A stretch of DNA of 64,000 nucleotides from Allorhodoferax sp032337135 (GCF_032337135.1 NZ_JAVXZZ010000001.1:744001-808000), one strand, 5' to 3'. Numbered from the stretch's first letter, positions 50,770 to 60,263 are shown. Notes: generated from the letters alone by a model not told the origin. Made by a program: numbers and translations.

Positions 50770-52854
50770 ATGAACGCCTCCACCGCCTCCCTGCAGACCG
50801 GCACCCACGACGTGCTGGGCGTCTGCCCCCACGACTGTCCTGACACCTGCTCCCTCGTCACCACCGTGCAGGATGGCGTCGCCATCAAGGTGCACGGCAA
50901 CCCTGCCCACCCCCATACCAATGGCGCCCTGTGCACCAAGGTGTCGCGCTATACCGAGCGCACCTACCACCCCGAACGCCTGCTGCATCCGCTCAAGCGC
51001 GTCGGTCCCAAGGGCCCCGGCGCGCGCTTCGAGCGCGTGGGCTGGGACGAGGCGCTGGGCGCCATTGCAGAGCGCCTGCAGGCCCTGTGCGATGACCCCA
51101 CCGCCGGGCCCGAGGCCATCCTGCCCTACAGCTACGCCGGCACCATGGGCTTGGTGCAGGGCGACGGTATGGCGCAGCGCTTCATGCACAAGCTGGGCGC
51201 TTCGCTGCTGGACCGCACCGTGTGTGCTGCCGCCGGAGCCGAGGCGCTGACGCTCACGCTGGGCACCAAGCGTGGCATGGGGGTCGAACACTTCGCCGAT
51301 GCGAAACTGATCCTGGTTTGGGGCAGCAACCCAATCACCAGCTCGGTCCATTTCTGGCGCTACGCGCAGGAAGCGAAACGAAGAGGTGCGCGGCTGGTGT
51401 GCATCGACCCACGCCGCAGCGAAACCGCCGAGCGCTGCCATGAACACATCGCCCTGCTCCCCGGCACCGACGCGGCGCTGGCCCTGGCGCTGATGCACGA
51501 GCTCATCACCCACGACTGGCTGGACCACGACTACATCGCACACTACACCGAAGGTTTTGCGGCCTTGCGCGAGCGCGCGCTGCAGTGGACGCCCGAGCGT
51601 GCTGCAGCGGTGTGCGGCATCGAGGCGCAGCAGATCCGTGACCTGGCTGCCGAATACGCGGCCACGGCCCGGCGCGGCGAGGGTGCGGCCATTCGCCTGA
51701 ACTACGGCATGCAACGGGTGCGTGGCGGCGGCAATGCCGTGCGCGCCGTGGCCTGCCTACCCGCGCTGGTGGGCGCTTGGCGCGTGCCTTCCGGCGGCAT
51801 GCTGCTATCAAGCTCGGGCAATTTTGCGGCGGACAAGGCCACGCTGCAGCGCCCCGACCTGCTGGGTGCGCGCAAGCCACGCACCGTCAACATGTCGGAC
51901 ATCGGCAACAGCCTGTGCCACGCGGGCGGCGACGGCTTTGGCCCGCGTATCCGTGCCGTGGTGGTCTACAACAGCAACCCCGTGGCCATTGCCCCCGATT
52001 CGTCCAAAGTGGTGCAGGGCTTTGCCCGTGAGGACCTGTTTACGGTGGTACTGGAACACTTCCAGACCGACACCGCCGACTATGCCGACTACCTGCTGCC
52101 AGCCACCACGCAATTGGAGCACTGGGACATCCATACCGCCTACGGCCACACGGACGTGCAATTGAACCGCCCCGCCATCGCGCCCTTGGGTGAAGCCAAA
52201 TCGAATGCACAGATCTTTCGTGAATTGGCAGCACGCATGGGGTTCGACGAAGCATGCTTCCACGACAGTGACGAAACCATGTGCCGGCAGGCCTTCGGTG
52301 CCACCATCGATTTCGACACGCTGCTGCGCCAGGGCTTCTTCACCCTGCCGACCGCGGCCGCACCGTTTGCGCAAGGTGGCTTCGGCACGCCCAGCGGCCG
52401 CTGTGAGTTCGATTCCCGCGTGCTGCGCGCTCGCGGGCTGGATGGCCTGCCCGACCACGTGCCGAACTACGAGCCTGCGGGGGCGGACCCACACTACCCA
52501 CTGGCCATGATCTCGCCCCCCGCACGCAACTTCCTCAACTCGAGCTTCGTGAATGTGTCTAGCCTGCAGGCGCTGGAAAAGGAGCCGGTGCTGGAGATGC
52601 ACCCCACCGACGCCCAGGCCCGCGGCATTGCCGACGGCCAGATGGTGCGCGTGTTCAATGCCCGCGGCGAAACCCATTGCCGCGCCCGCGTCGGCGGACG
52701 TGCCCGCCGTGGTGTGGTGAATGGCTTGGGTGTCTGGTGGCGCAAACTGGGTGCTAACGGCACCAATGTCAACGAACTGACCCACCAGGGCCTGACCGAC
52801 CTGGGCGGCGGGCCGTGCTTCTACGACTGCGCCGTGGAAGTGCAGTCGCTATAA
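50770..52854 (+). CDS. Molybdopterin-dependent oxidoreductase (DMSO-reductase superfamily)
   Basis: A 694-residue molybdenum/tungsten-bis-MGD enzyme. An N-terminal 4Fe-4S site reads CPHDCPDTCS and then LCTK further on. The body has LILVWGSNP, the C-terminal molydopterin-dinucleotide-binding domain and a NFLNSSF segment. No twin-arginine signal precedes it, so it is probably cytoplasmic. The substrate cannot be assigned; BisC- and anaerobic-dehydrogenase-like members are diverse. The last residues and the stop are encoded by a repeat copy. Confidence 0.85.
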   Translation: MNASTASLQTGTHDVLGVCPHDCPDTCSLVTTVQDGVAIKVHGNPAHPHTNGALCTKVSRYTERTYHPERLLHPLKRVGPKGPGARFERVGWDEALGAIAERLQALCDDPTAGPEAILPYSYAGTMGLVQGDGMAQRFMHKLGASLLDRTVCAAAGAEALTLTLGTKRGMGVEHFADAKLILVWGSNPITSSVHFWRYAQEAKRRGARLVCIDPRRSETAERCHEHIALLPGTDAALALALMHELITHDWLDHDYIAHYTEGFAALRERALQWTPERAAAVCGIEAQQIRDLAAEYAATARRGEGAAIRLNYGMQRVRGGGNAVRAVACLPALVGAWRVPSGGMLLSSSGNFAADKATLQRPDLLGARKPRTVNMSDIGNSLCHAGGDGFGPRIRAVVVYNSNPVAIAPDSSKVVQGFAREDLFTVVLEHFQTDTADYADYLLPATTQLEHWDIHTAYGHTDVQLNRPAIAPLGEAKSNAQIFRELAARMGFDEACFHDSDETMCRQAFGATIDFDTLLRQGFFTLPTAAAPFAQGGFGTPSGRCEFDSRVLRARGLDGLPDHVPNYEPAGADPHYPLAMISPPARNFLNSSFVNVSSLQALEKEPVLEMHPTDAQARGIADGQMVRVFNARGETHCRARVGGRARRGVVNGLGVWWRKLGANGTNVNELTHQGLTDLGGGPCFYDCAVEVQSL

Positions 52855-52898
52855 AAAAGAAAGCGCCTGCCGCACATTCTGTGCGGGCTGGCGCCTTG
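52845..52898 (-). repeat. 55-bp interspersed repeat, copy G, terminator-like
   Basis: Read on the minus strand it has GCGCCAGCCCGCACA, then TTTTTTATAGCGAC. The middle forms a strong hairpin (GCACA-TTC-TGTGC extended by GC-rich flanks) with T-rich ends on both sides, so it may terminate both the molybdopterin gene and ilvD. It provides the molybdopterin gene's last codons (TCG CTA) and its TAA stop. Confidence 0.6.
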
Positions 52899-52913
52899 TT
52901 TGGCTTGTAGAAC

Positions 52914-54773
52914 TTAGTCTTCGAGCTTGGACAGGTCGCGCACGGCGCCCTTGTCGGCCGACATCACCAGCTTGGCATAGGCCTTCAGGGCCGCCGATAC
53001 CTTGCGCGGGCGGGGTTGCGCGGGCTTCCAGCCCAGCTTGTCCTGCTCCGCACGGCGCTTGGCCAGCTCTTCGTCCGACACCAGCACGTTGATCGAACGG
53101 TTGGGAATGTCGATGCGGATGCGGTCGCCATTCTTCACCAGACCGATGGCGCCACCGGCAGCCGCTTCGGGCGAGGCGTGGCCAATGGACAAGCCCGAGG
53201 TGCCGCCGGAGAAGCGGCCATCGGTCAGCAGCGCGCAGGCCTTGCCCAGGCCCTTGGACTTGATGTAGCTGGTGGGGTAGAGCATTTCCTGCATGCCGGG
53301 GCCGCCCTTGGGGCCTTCGTAGCGCACGATCACCACGTCACCGGCCTTGACTTGGTCGTTCAGGATATGGTCCACGGCCTCGTCCTGGCTTTCCACCACG
53401 TGGGCCGGGCCTTCGAACACCAGCAGGCTGTCGTCCACGCCAGCGGTCTTGACGACGCAGCCATTCAGGGCAATGTTGCCCACCAGCACGGCCAGACCGC
53501 CTTCCTTGCTGAAGGCGTGCTCGAAGGAACGGATACATCCTTCGGCACGGTCGATATCCAAACTGGGCCAACGCGCGTTTTGGCTGAATGCAACTTGGGT
53601 GGGAATCCCGCCGGGGCCCGCCATGTAGAAAGTCTTCACCGCGTCGCTGGGGTTGCGGGCAATGTCCCACTGGTCCAGTGCGTCCTTCATCGTCTTGCTG
53701 TGCACGGTGGGTACGTCGGTGTGCAACTTGCCGGCCCGGTCCAGCTCACCGAGGATGGCCATGATGCCGCCAGCGCGGTGCACGTCTTCGATGTGGTACT
53801 TGTTGGTGTTGGGCGCCACCTTGCACAGCTGCGGCACGACCTTGGACATGCGGTCGATGTCGGCCATGGTGAAGTCGATCTCGGCTTCTTGTGCAATGGC
53901 CAGGATGTGCAGGATGGTGTTGGTCGAGCCGCCCATGGCGATGTCCAGCGCAATGGCGTTCTCGAACGCCTTCTTGCCGATGGCCCGCGGCAGCACGGTG
54001 AGCTCTTCCTGCTCGTAATAGCGCTTGCACAGCTCCACAGCCAGGTGCCCTGCGCGCTTGAACAACTGTTCGCGGTCAGCGTGGGTAGCCACCACGGTGC
54101 CATTGCCAGGAAGGGACAGGCCCAGCGCTTCGGTCAGGCAATTCATGGAGTTGGCGGTAAACATGCCCGAGCAACTTCCGCAGGTGGGGCAGGCAGAGCG
54201 CTCGACCTCGGCCACGTCGGCGTCGCTCACCTTGTCGTCGGCGGCCATGACCATGGCGTCGATCAGGTCGAGCTTCTTGAATTCAATTGTCTTGGTGGTA
54301 GGGTTGAGCAGCTTGACCTTGCCCGCTTCCATCGGGCCACCGGACACGAACACCACGGGGATATTCAGGCGCATGGCAGCCATCAACATCCCGGGCGTGA
54401 TCTTGTCGCAGTTGGAAATGCAGACCATGGCATCTGCGCAATGGGCATTGACCATGTACTCGACGGAGTCGGCAATGATGTCGCGGCTGGGCAGCGAATA
54501 CAGCATGCCGTCATGCCCCATGGCAATGCCATCATCCACCGCAATGGTGTTGAACTCCTTGGCCACGCCACCAGCGGCTTCGATCTCGCGAGCCACCAGC
54601 TGGCCCAAGTCCTTCAGGTGCACGTGTCCGGGGACAAACTGCGTGAAGCTGTTCACCACCGCGATGATGGGTTTGGAAAAATCACCATCTTTCATGCCGG
54701 TCGCGCGCCACAAGGCGCGTGCACCGGCCATGTTGCGGCCAGCGGTGGAGGTTTTGGAGCGGTATTGCGGCAT
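52914..54773 (-). CDS. ilvD: Dihydroxy-acid dehydratase
   Basis: IlvD (EC 4.2.1.9) makes the keto-acid precursors of valine and isoleucine. At 619 residues it is of the long 4Fe-4S type. Cluster-ligand motifs are CISNCDKITPG and SACPTCGSCSGMFTANSMN. The ATG at 54773 gives the usual MPQYRSKTSTAGRNMAGARALWRATG start. It is a single biosynthetic gene here, next to the initiator tRNA and read in the same direction. Confidence 0.95.
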   Translation of the reverse strand: MPQYRSKTSTAGRNMAGARALWRATGMKDGDFSKPIIAVVNSFTQFVPGHVHLKDLGQLVAREIEAAGGVAKEFNTIAVDDGIAMGHDGMLYSLPSRDIIADSVEYMVNAHCADAMVCISNCDKITPGMLMAAMRLNIPVVFVSGGPMEAGKVKLLNPTTKTIEFKKLDLIDAMVMAADDKVSDADVAEVERSACPTCGSCSGMFTANSMNCLTEALGLSLPGNGTVVATHADREQLFKRAGHLAVELCKRYYEQEELTVLPRAIGKKAFENAIALDIAMGGSTNTILHILAIAQEAEIDFTMADIDRMSKVVPQLCKVAPNTNKYHIEDVHRAGGIMAILGELDRAGKLHTDVPTVHSKTMKDALDQWDIARNPSDAVKTFYMAGPGGIPTQVAFSQNARWPSLDIDRAEGCIRSFEHAFSKEGGLAVLVGNIALNGCVVKTAGVDDSLLVFEGPAHVVESQDEAVDHILNDQVKAGDVVIVRYEGPKGGPGMQEMLYPTSYIKSKGLGKACALLTDGRFSGGTSGLSIGHASPEAAAGGAIGLVKNGDRIRIDIPNRSINVLVSDEELAKRRAEQDKLGWKPAQPRPRKVSAALKAYAKLVMSADKGAVRDLSKLED

Positions 54774-54842
54774 GCTTTGGTCTCGGAAATTCGAAGGAAT
54801 GCGGATTAGACACACTGAGCCTAACACCCATGGCGACAGGCG

Positions 54843-54870
54843 AAAAAAAAGCCACACAATGTGTGGCTTT
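54843..54870 (-). terminator. Intrinsic terminator after the initiator tRNA gene
   Basis: GCCACACA and TGTGTGGC form a perfect 8-bp stem, and on the minus strand a run of eight T follows. It lies 27 nt beyond the tRNA's CCA end and before ilvD. Confidence 0.85.
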
Positions 54871-54896
54871 CTTACCGTGGTACACCACGAGAGTAT

Positions 54897-54973
<77 letters not shown>

Positions 54974-54984
54974 TCAAGACTTTA

Positions 54985-54990
54985 ATTATA
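54985..54990 (-). promoter_or_regulatory. Likely -10 box of the initiator tRNA gene
   Basis: A perfect TATAAT on the minus strand, 11 nt before the mature tRNA's 5' end and just after the rplQ stop. No good -35 box is seen at the right distance. It may add to read-through from the alpha operon. Confidence 0.5.
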
Positions 54991-54992
54991 GC

Positions 54993-55388
54993 TTATTCTG
55001 CGGCCGCAGGAGCAGCTTCTGCAGAAATTTCTGCGCGATCGACCAATTCGACCAGGGCCATGGGGGCGTTGTCGCCGACACGGAAACCCATCTTCAGGAT
55101 GCGGGTGTAGCCACCGGGACGGGTCTTGAAGCGGGGGCCGAGTTCGTTGAACAGCTTGGTCACGCTGTCGCGGTCACGCAGGCGGTCGAATGCCAGACGG
55201 CGGTTGGCCAAGGTGGCTTCCTTGGACAGGGTGATCATGGGCTCGATCACGCGGCGCAGTTCCTTGGCCTTGGGGACTGTGGTCTTGATGACTTCGTGCT
55301 CGATGAGCGAGTTCATCATGTTGCGCAGCATCGCCAGACGATGGGAGGATGTGCGGTTGAGTTTGCGGAGTCCGTGTCCGTGGCGCAT
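54993..55388 (-). CDS. rplQ: 50S ribosomal protein L17
   Basis: L17, 131 residues, starting MRHGHGLRKLNRTSSHRLAM and having an acidic/alanine-rich tail. The ATG at 55388 has AGAAGGAAC upstream. It is the last gene of the alpha operon and binds at the base of the 50S subunit. A GAACCC/GGGTTC hairpin (55444-55459) lies between it and rpoA. Confidence 0.97.
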   Translation of the reverse strand: MRHGHGLRKLNRTSSHRLAMLRNMMNSLIEHEVIKTTVPKAKELRRVIEPMITLSKEATLANRRLAFDRLRDRDSVTKLFNELGPRFKTRPGGYTRILKMGFRVGDNAPMALVELVDRAEISAEAAPAAAE

Positions 55389-55469
55389 AGTAGTTCCTTC
55401 TAAAAAATAACAGGCAGCCGTGTCAGGTACTGCCTGGGGCACCGAACCCTTGCGGGTTCAAACAAATAA

Positions 55470-56459
55470 TTAACGCTTTTCCAGCGCTGCGGGCGGCCAG
55501 CTTTCCAGCTTCATGCCCAGGGTCAGGCCGCGGGAAGCAAGCACTTCCTTGATTTCGTTGAGCGACTTGCGACCCAGGTTCGGGGTCTTGAGCAGCTCGT
55601 TTTCGGTGCGCTGGATGAGGTCACCGATGTAGTAGATGTTCTCGGCCTTGAGGCAGTTGGCAGAGCGCACAGTGAGTTCGAGCTCATCGACGGGGCGCAG
55701 CAGGATCGGGTCGAACTGGGCACTACCACGGGAAGCCGGAGCGTCAAATGCGCCAGCCAGGTCGCTGCCTTCGAGCTGCGCGAACACGGCCAGCTGCTCG
55801 ACCAGAATCTTGGCCGAAGCGCGCACGGCATCTTCCGCAGTGATGGCACCATTGGTTTCGATCTCAACCACCAGCTTGTCAAGGTCGGTGCGCTGTTCCA
55901 CACGGGCGCTTTCCACCGTGTAGCTCACACGCTTCACGGGCGAATAGGAGGCGTCGAGAATGATGCGGCCGATCGACTTGTTGGGCTCGTCACCGTAGCG
56001 ACGCATGGTTCCGGGCACGTAGCCACGGCCCTTTTCGACCTTGATCTGCATGTCCAGCTTGCCACCAGCCGACAGATGGGCGATGACGTGCTCGGGATTG
56101 ATCACGTCCACGTCGTGCGGGGTCTGGATGTCGGCTGCAGTCACGACACCTTCGGTGTCCTTGCGCAGGCTCAGGGTCACTTCCTCACGGTTGTGCAGCT
56201 TGAACACCACACCCTTGAGGTTCAACAGGATGTTGACCACATCTTCCTGGACGCCGTCGATCGACGAGTACTCGTGCAGAACACCCGCAATCGTCACCTC
56301 GGTCGCAGCGTAGCCGGGCATGGAGGACAGGAGCACGCGGCGCAGGGCATTGCCCAGGGTGTGGCCGTATCCGCGCTCGAAGGGCTCCAGAGCGACTTTG
56401 GCACGGTTCGGGCCAATTTGCTCGACGTTGATGGACTTGGGTTTCAGCAGGTTTTGCAT
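55470..56459 (-). CDS. rpoA: RNA polymerase alpha subunit
   Basis: RpoA, 329 residues. The N-terminal dimerisation domain has NALRRVLLSSMPGYA, and the C-terminal domain (about 250-325) has the UP-element- and activator-binding surface with CLKAENIYYIGDLIQRTE. It sits between rpsD and rplQ as usual. The 102-bp leader contains a 7-bp GC hairpin (56519-56536). Confidence 0.97.
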   Translation of the reverse strand: MQNLLKPKSINVEQIGPNRAKVALEPFERGYGHTLGNALRRVLLSSMPGYAATEVTIAGVLHEYSSIDGVQEDVVNILLNLKGVVFKLHNREEVTLSLRKDTEGVVTAADIQTPHDVDVINPEHVIAHLSAGGKLDMQIKVEKGRGYVPGTMRRYGDEPNKSIGRIILDASYSPVKRVSYTVESARVEQRTDLDKLVVEIETNGAITAEDAVRASAKILVEQLAVFAQLEGSDLAGAFDAPASRGSAQFDPILLRPVDELELTVRSANCLKAENIYYIGDLIQRTENELLKTPNLGRKSLNEIKEVLASRGLTLGMKLESWPPAALEKR

Positions 56460-56561
56460 TAAGACTTCCTCTCAATACCCCCGACTCGTTACATCGGTAA
56501 GGCTGGTGAAGCACCTAAGCCCCGCGCAAGCGGGGCCCAGGAACGGATACAGATTCAAAGA

Positions 56562-57185
56562 TTAGCGAGAATACAGTTCAACGATCATGGATTCGTTGAT
56601 GTCCGCGCCAAACTGGTCGCGATCGGGAACCGACTTGAAGACGCCTTCAGCCTTTTCCACGTTCACTTCGACCCAAGCGGGCATGCCCACTTGCTGAGCC
56701 AGTTGCAAGGCCTCGATGATACGGGCTTGCTTCTTGGACTTTTCACGAACGGCCACCACATCGCCAGCCTTGATCATGAAGGACGGGATGTTCACGGGCT
56801 TGCCGTTCACCAGAATGGCCTTGTGAGAAACCAGCTGGCGTGCCTCAGCGCGGGTGGAGCCGAAACCCATGCGATAGACAACGTTGTCCAGGCGGGACTC
56901 CAGCAGCGACAGCAAGTTGGCACCGGTGTTGCCCTTGCGACGGTCGGCTTCTTCGAAATAGCGGCGGAATTGCTTTTCCAGCACGCTGTACATGCGCTTG
57001 ACCTTCTGCTTTTCGCGCAGCTGGACGCCGTAGTCGGAGGTACGGGCACCCGAAGTGCGGCCGTGCTGACCGGGCTTGGAGTCGAACTTGGCCTTGTCAG
57101 CGATGGAGCGACGGGCGCTCTTCAGAAACAGGTCAGTGCCTTCGCGGCGGGAGAGTTTGGCCTTGGGGCCGAGGTAGCGTGCCAC
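56562..57185 (-). CDS. rpsD: 30S ribosomal protein S4
   Basis: S4, 207 residues, with the S4 RNA-binding domain (MGFGSTRAEARQLVSHKAILVNGKPVN). It nucleates 30S assembly and in enterobacteria represses the alpha operon. The gene order matches the alpha operon. Confidence 0.97.
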   Translation of the reverse strand: MARYLGPKAKLSRREGTDLFLKSARRSIADKAKFDSKPGQHGRTSGARTSDYGVQLREKQKVKRMYSVLEKQFRRYFEEADRRKGNTGANLLSLLESRLDNVVYRMGFGSTRAEARQLVSHKAILVNGKPVNIPSFMIKAGDVVAVREKSKKQARIIEALQLAQQVGMPAWVEVNVEKAEGVFKSVPDRDQFGADINESMIVELYSR

Positions 57186-57264
57186 TTGATCTTTCCTTCT
57201 ATGTCAACTTCTGCCGAAAAGGCAGGAGCCAGCCGACAGGGCTGGCGGTGGGCTTGTTAAAAAA

Positions 57265-57669
57265 TTAGATGCGGCGACGCTTCTGAGGGCGGCAGCCGTT
57301 GTGCGGCACGGGAGTCACATCAGCGATCGAGTTGATGCGGATACCGAGTGCAGCAAGCGCGCGAACGGAAGATTCGCGGCCGGGACCAGGACCCTTGATC
57401 TCGACGTCAAGGTTCTTGATACCTTGTTCCTGGGCGGCACGGCCAGCCACTTCGGAAGCCACCTGGGCAGCAAACGGAGTGGATTTACGCGAACCCTTGA
57501 AACCCTGACCACCCGACGAAGCCCAGGACAACGCATTGCCCTGACGGTCGGTGATGGTGATGATGGTGTTGTTGAACGAGGCGTGCACGTGGGCGATGCC
57601 GTCGGCAACGTTCTTGCGAACCTTCTTGCGGACGCGTTGAGCGGCGCTATTGGAGGGAGCTTTTGCCAT
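57265..57669 (-). CDS. rpsK: 30S ribosomal protein S11
   Basis: S11, 134 residues, with FNNTIITITDRQGNALSWAS and a C-terminal VTPVPHNGCRPQKRRRI. It sits on the 30S platform near the Shine-Dalgarno helix. Confidence 0.97.
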   Translation of the reverse strand: MAKAPSNSAAQRVRKKVRKNVADGIAHVHASFNNTIITITDRQGNALSWASSGGQGFKGSRKSTPFAAQVASEVAGRAAQEQGIKNLDVEIKGPGPGRESSVRALAALGIRINSIADVTPVPHNGCRPQKRRRI

Positions 57670-57685
57670 GGTGGTGTTTCCCTAA

Positions 57686-58051
57686 TTATTTCTTCAGAGA
57701 CGCGGCGGACTTGCGGGGGCCCTTGCGTGTACGAGCATTGGTGCGGGTACGCTGGCCACGGACCGGCAGACCGCGACGATGACGGAAACCGCGGTAGCAA
57801 CCGATGTCCATCAAACGCTTGATGTTCATGGTGGTTTCACGGCGCAGGTCACCCTCAATGGTGAACTGGGCGATCTGGTCGCGGATTTTTTCCAAATCGG
57901 CGTCGGTCAGATCCTTGACCTTTTTGGAGTAGGCGATTCCGCATGCTTCGCAGATCTTGCGAGCGCGGGTGCGACCGATACCGTAGATGGCGGTCAGGCC
58001 GATCTCGGAGTGTTGGTGCGGCGGAATGTTGATGCCAGCGATACGTGCCAT
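57686..58051 (-). CDS. rpsM: 30S ribosomal protein S13
   Basis: S13, 121 residues, beginning MARIAGINIPPHQHSEIGLT, with a basic C-terminal tail (RTNARTRKGPRKS) that contacts the P-site tRNA. It lies 24 nt after rpmJ. Confidence 0.97.
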   Translation of the reverse strand: MARIAGINIPPHQHSEIGLTAIYGIGRTRARKICEACGIAYSKKVKDLTDADLEKIRDQIAQFTIEGDLRRETTMNIKRLMDIGCYRGFRHRRGLPVRGQRTRTNARTRKGPRKSAASLKK

Positions 58052-58075
58052 ATTTATCCTCTAAAACTCGTGCAA

Positions 58076-58189
58076 TTAACCCTGCCGCTGCTTGTGGCGG
58101 GGATCCGTGCAGATCACGCGCACAACGCCTTTACGACGAATAACTTTGCAGTTGCGGCAAATTTTTTTGACCGAAGCCGAAACTTTCAT
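58076..58189 (-). CDS. rpmJ: 50S ribosomal protein L36
   Basis: L36, only 37 residues: [17 protein letters not shown], ending [11 protein letters not shown]. The C-x2-C, C and H residues are the zinc-ribbon ligands, so it is the zinc-binding form. It is read from ATG at 58189 to TAA at 58076 with AGGAG-like bases upstream. infA is not found between it and secY. Confidence 0.95.
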
Positions 58190-58303
58190 TTTTTCTCTCC
58201 TAAAACAACCAGTTCCGCAACGCGTTATTCGTCTCGAAACCGCCTAACGATTTACCCACTTGCCCGGCCTACTTGATTCCAGCCAGACTACCTAGACCCA
58301 ACA

Positions 58304-59611
58304 TCAAGCCTTGAAGTTTGCTTTCTTCAACAAGGACTCGTATTGCTGTGACATGAGGTAGTTTTGCACCTGGGCCATGAAGTCCATGGTCACCACAACA
58401 ATAATCAAGAGGGATGTACCGCCGAAGTAGAACGGAACGTTGTACTTCAGAATCAGAAACTCGGGCAACAGACACACAAAGGTGATGTAGATCGCGCCAG
58501 CCAGAGTCAAACGGAGCAGTATTTTATCAATGTACTTGGCCGTATTGTCACCAGGACGGATTCCGGGAATGAATGCGCCACTCTTCTTCAGGTTCTCTGC
58601 CGTTTCCTTGCTATTAAACACCAGGGCGGTATAGAAGAAGCAGAAGAACACGATCGCAGCGGCATACAGCATCACATAGATGGGTTGCCCCGGGCTCAAC
58701 GTACTGGAAATGTCCTTGAGCCAATGCATGGACTCGCTGGATCCAAACCAGTTGGCCACGGTCGCAGGCATCAGGATGATGGACGACGCGAAGATCGGTG
58801 GAATGACGCCTGCCATGTTGAGCTTCAGGGGCAGGTGGGACGATTGTCCACCGTACACCTTGTTGCCCACCTGCCGGCGTGCATAGTTGACCAGGATCTT
58901 GCGCTGACCGCGCTCGACAAAGACCACGAAGTAAGTGACCAGGGCCACCAGCACGATGATCATCAACGCGACGATGATGTGCATGGCGCCGGTACGGACC
59001 AGTTCCAGCAATCCGCCGATGGCGTTGGGCAGACCCGCAGCAATACCGCCGAAGATCAGGATCGAGATGCCGTTACCCAAACCACGCTCGGTAATCTGTT
59101 CACCCAGCCACATCAGGAACATCGTGCCGGCGGTCAAGGTAATGACTGCGGACATGCGGAACCCAAAGCCAGGAGTAATCACCAGGCCTGCCGTCGACTC
59201 CAGCGCCAAGGCAATGCCCAGAGACTGGAACAGTGCCAGACCCAGCGTACCGTAACGTGTGTACTGCGTGATCTTGCGGCGACCGGCTTCGCCTTCCTTC
59301 TTCAGCTGCTCGAATGCGGGCAGGACGTAGGTCAGCAATTGCATCACGATCGACGCCGAGATGTACGGCATGATTCCCAATGCAAAAACCGTGAAACGCG
59401 ACAAGGCACCACCGGAGAACATATTGAACAGACTCAATATGCCACCCTGCTGACCCTTGAACAAAGCCTGCAGCTGTACTGGGTCAATGCCAGGCACTGG
59501 GATGTGTGCACCGATACGGTACACGACCAGGGCCAGCAGCAAGAACACCAGTCGGCGACGCAAGTCGCCGAACTTGCCGGACTTTGCTATTTGCGAAGCG
59601 TTGGTTGCCAC
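58304..59611 (-). CDS. secY: Preprotein translocase subunit SecY
   Basis: SecY, 435 residues, with ten membrane helices, the central channel of the Sec translocon. FSGGALSRFTVFALGIMPYISASI and the later GIRPGDNTAKYIDKIL are conserved. It lies between rplO and rpmJ in the spc operon. Confidence 0.97.
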   Translation of the reverse strand: MATNASQIAKSGKFGDLRRRLVFLLLALVVYRIGAHIPVPGIDPVQLQALFKGQQGGILSLFNMFSGGALSRFTVFALGIMPYISASIVMQLLTYVLPAFEQLKKEGEAGRRKITQYTRYGTLGLALFQSLGIALALESTAGLVITPGFGFRMSAVITLTAGTMFLMWLGEQITERGLGNGISILIFGGIAAGLPNAIGGLLELVRTGAMHIIVALMIIVLVALVTYFVVFVERGQRKILVNYARRQVGNKVYGGQSSHLPLKLNMAGVIPPIFASSIILMPATVANWFGSSESMHWLKDISSTLSPGQPIYVMLYAAAIVFFCFFYTALVFNSKETAENLKKSGAFIPGIRPGDNTAKYIDKILLRLTLAGAIYITFVCLLPEFLILKYNVPFYFGGTSLLIIVVVTMDFMAQVQNYLMSQQYESLLKKANFKA

Positions 59612-59637
59612 AAACGTCCTTACCTAGTTCAACCGAT

Positions 59638-60069
59638 TCAGGCCAGCGAACCGCCAGCGGCTTCGATCGCTGCCTTGGCAGCAGCGGTAGCACCGATACC
59701 GGTCAGCTTGACAGCCTTGGTCAGCGCGCCAGTGTTGATCACCTTCACGACCTTGGCGATCTCACCAACCGCACCAGCCGACTTCAGCGCCAGCAGATCG
59801 ACTTCGGCCAGACCCAGGGCTTCCAGGGTCGACAGGGTGATCTCGGCGTTGAACTTCAGGGACTGGGACTTGAAGCCGCGCTTGGGCAGACGGCGATGCA
59901 TGGGCATCTGACCGCCTTCGAAGCCTACCTTGTGGTAGCCACCGGCACGGGACTTCTGGCCTTTGTGACCGCGACCGGCGGTCTTACCCAGACCAGAGCC
60001 GATACCGCGACCGACGCGACGCTTGGCGTGCTTGGCACCTGCAGCGGGTTTGATGTCATTGAGTTCCAT
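59638..60069 (-). CDS. rplO: 50S ribosomal protein L15
   Basis: L15, 143 residues, beginning MELNDIKPAAGAKHAKRRVGRGIGSG, with the glycine-rich RNA-binding start typical of the family. A tandem ATG at 60072 is possible; the second is spaced better from AAAGG. Confidence 0.96.
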   Translation of the reverse strand: MELNDIKPAAGAKHAKRRVGRGIGSGLGKTAGRGHKGQKSRAGGYHKVGFEGGQMPMHRRLPKRGFKSQSLKFNAEITLSTLEALGLAEVDLLALKSAGAVGEIAKVVKVINTGALTKAVKLTGIGATAAAKAAIEAAGGSLA

Positions 60070-60080
60070 CATTACACCTT

Positions 60081-60263
60081 TTACAGAACCTTCACCAGAT
60101 AGGCGATTTTGTTGATCATGCCGCGCACTGCAGGAGTGTCCTGCAGTTCGCTAACGCTGTTGAGCTTGCGCAGGCCCAGGCCGCGGACGGTCGCGCGGTG
60201 CGACACCTTGCAACCGATGGGGCTGCGGACCAGCTGAATCTTCACAGTTTGTTGTGTAGTCAT
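60081..60263 (-). CDS. rpmD: 50S ribosomal protein L30
   Basis: L30, 60 residues, with KIQLVRSPIGCKVSHRATVRGLGL, located between rpsE and rplO as in the standard spc operon. Confidence 0.96.
   Translation of the reverse strand: MTTQQTVKIQLVRSPIGCKVSHRATVRGLGLRKLNSVSELQDTPAVRGMINKIAYLVKVL

Noticed and set aside
53016..54809. A plus-strand open frame of about 600 codons opposite ilvD
   Set aside because: It mirrors ilvD codon positions; no start signal or domain.
56519..56536. GC-rich hairpin between rpsD and rpoA as a terminator
   Set aside because: The 7-bp stem with a GCAA-type loop lacks a T-run and lies inside an operon whose downstream genes are essential; at most an attenuator or processing site.
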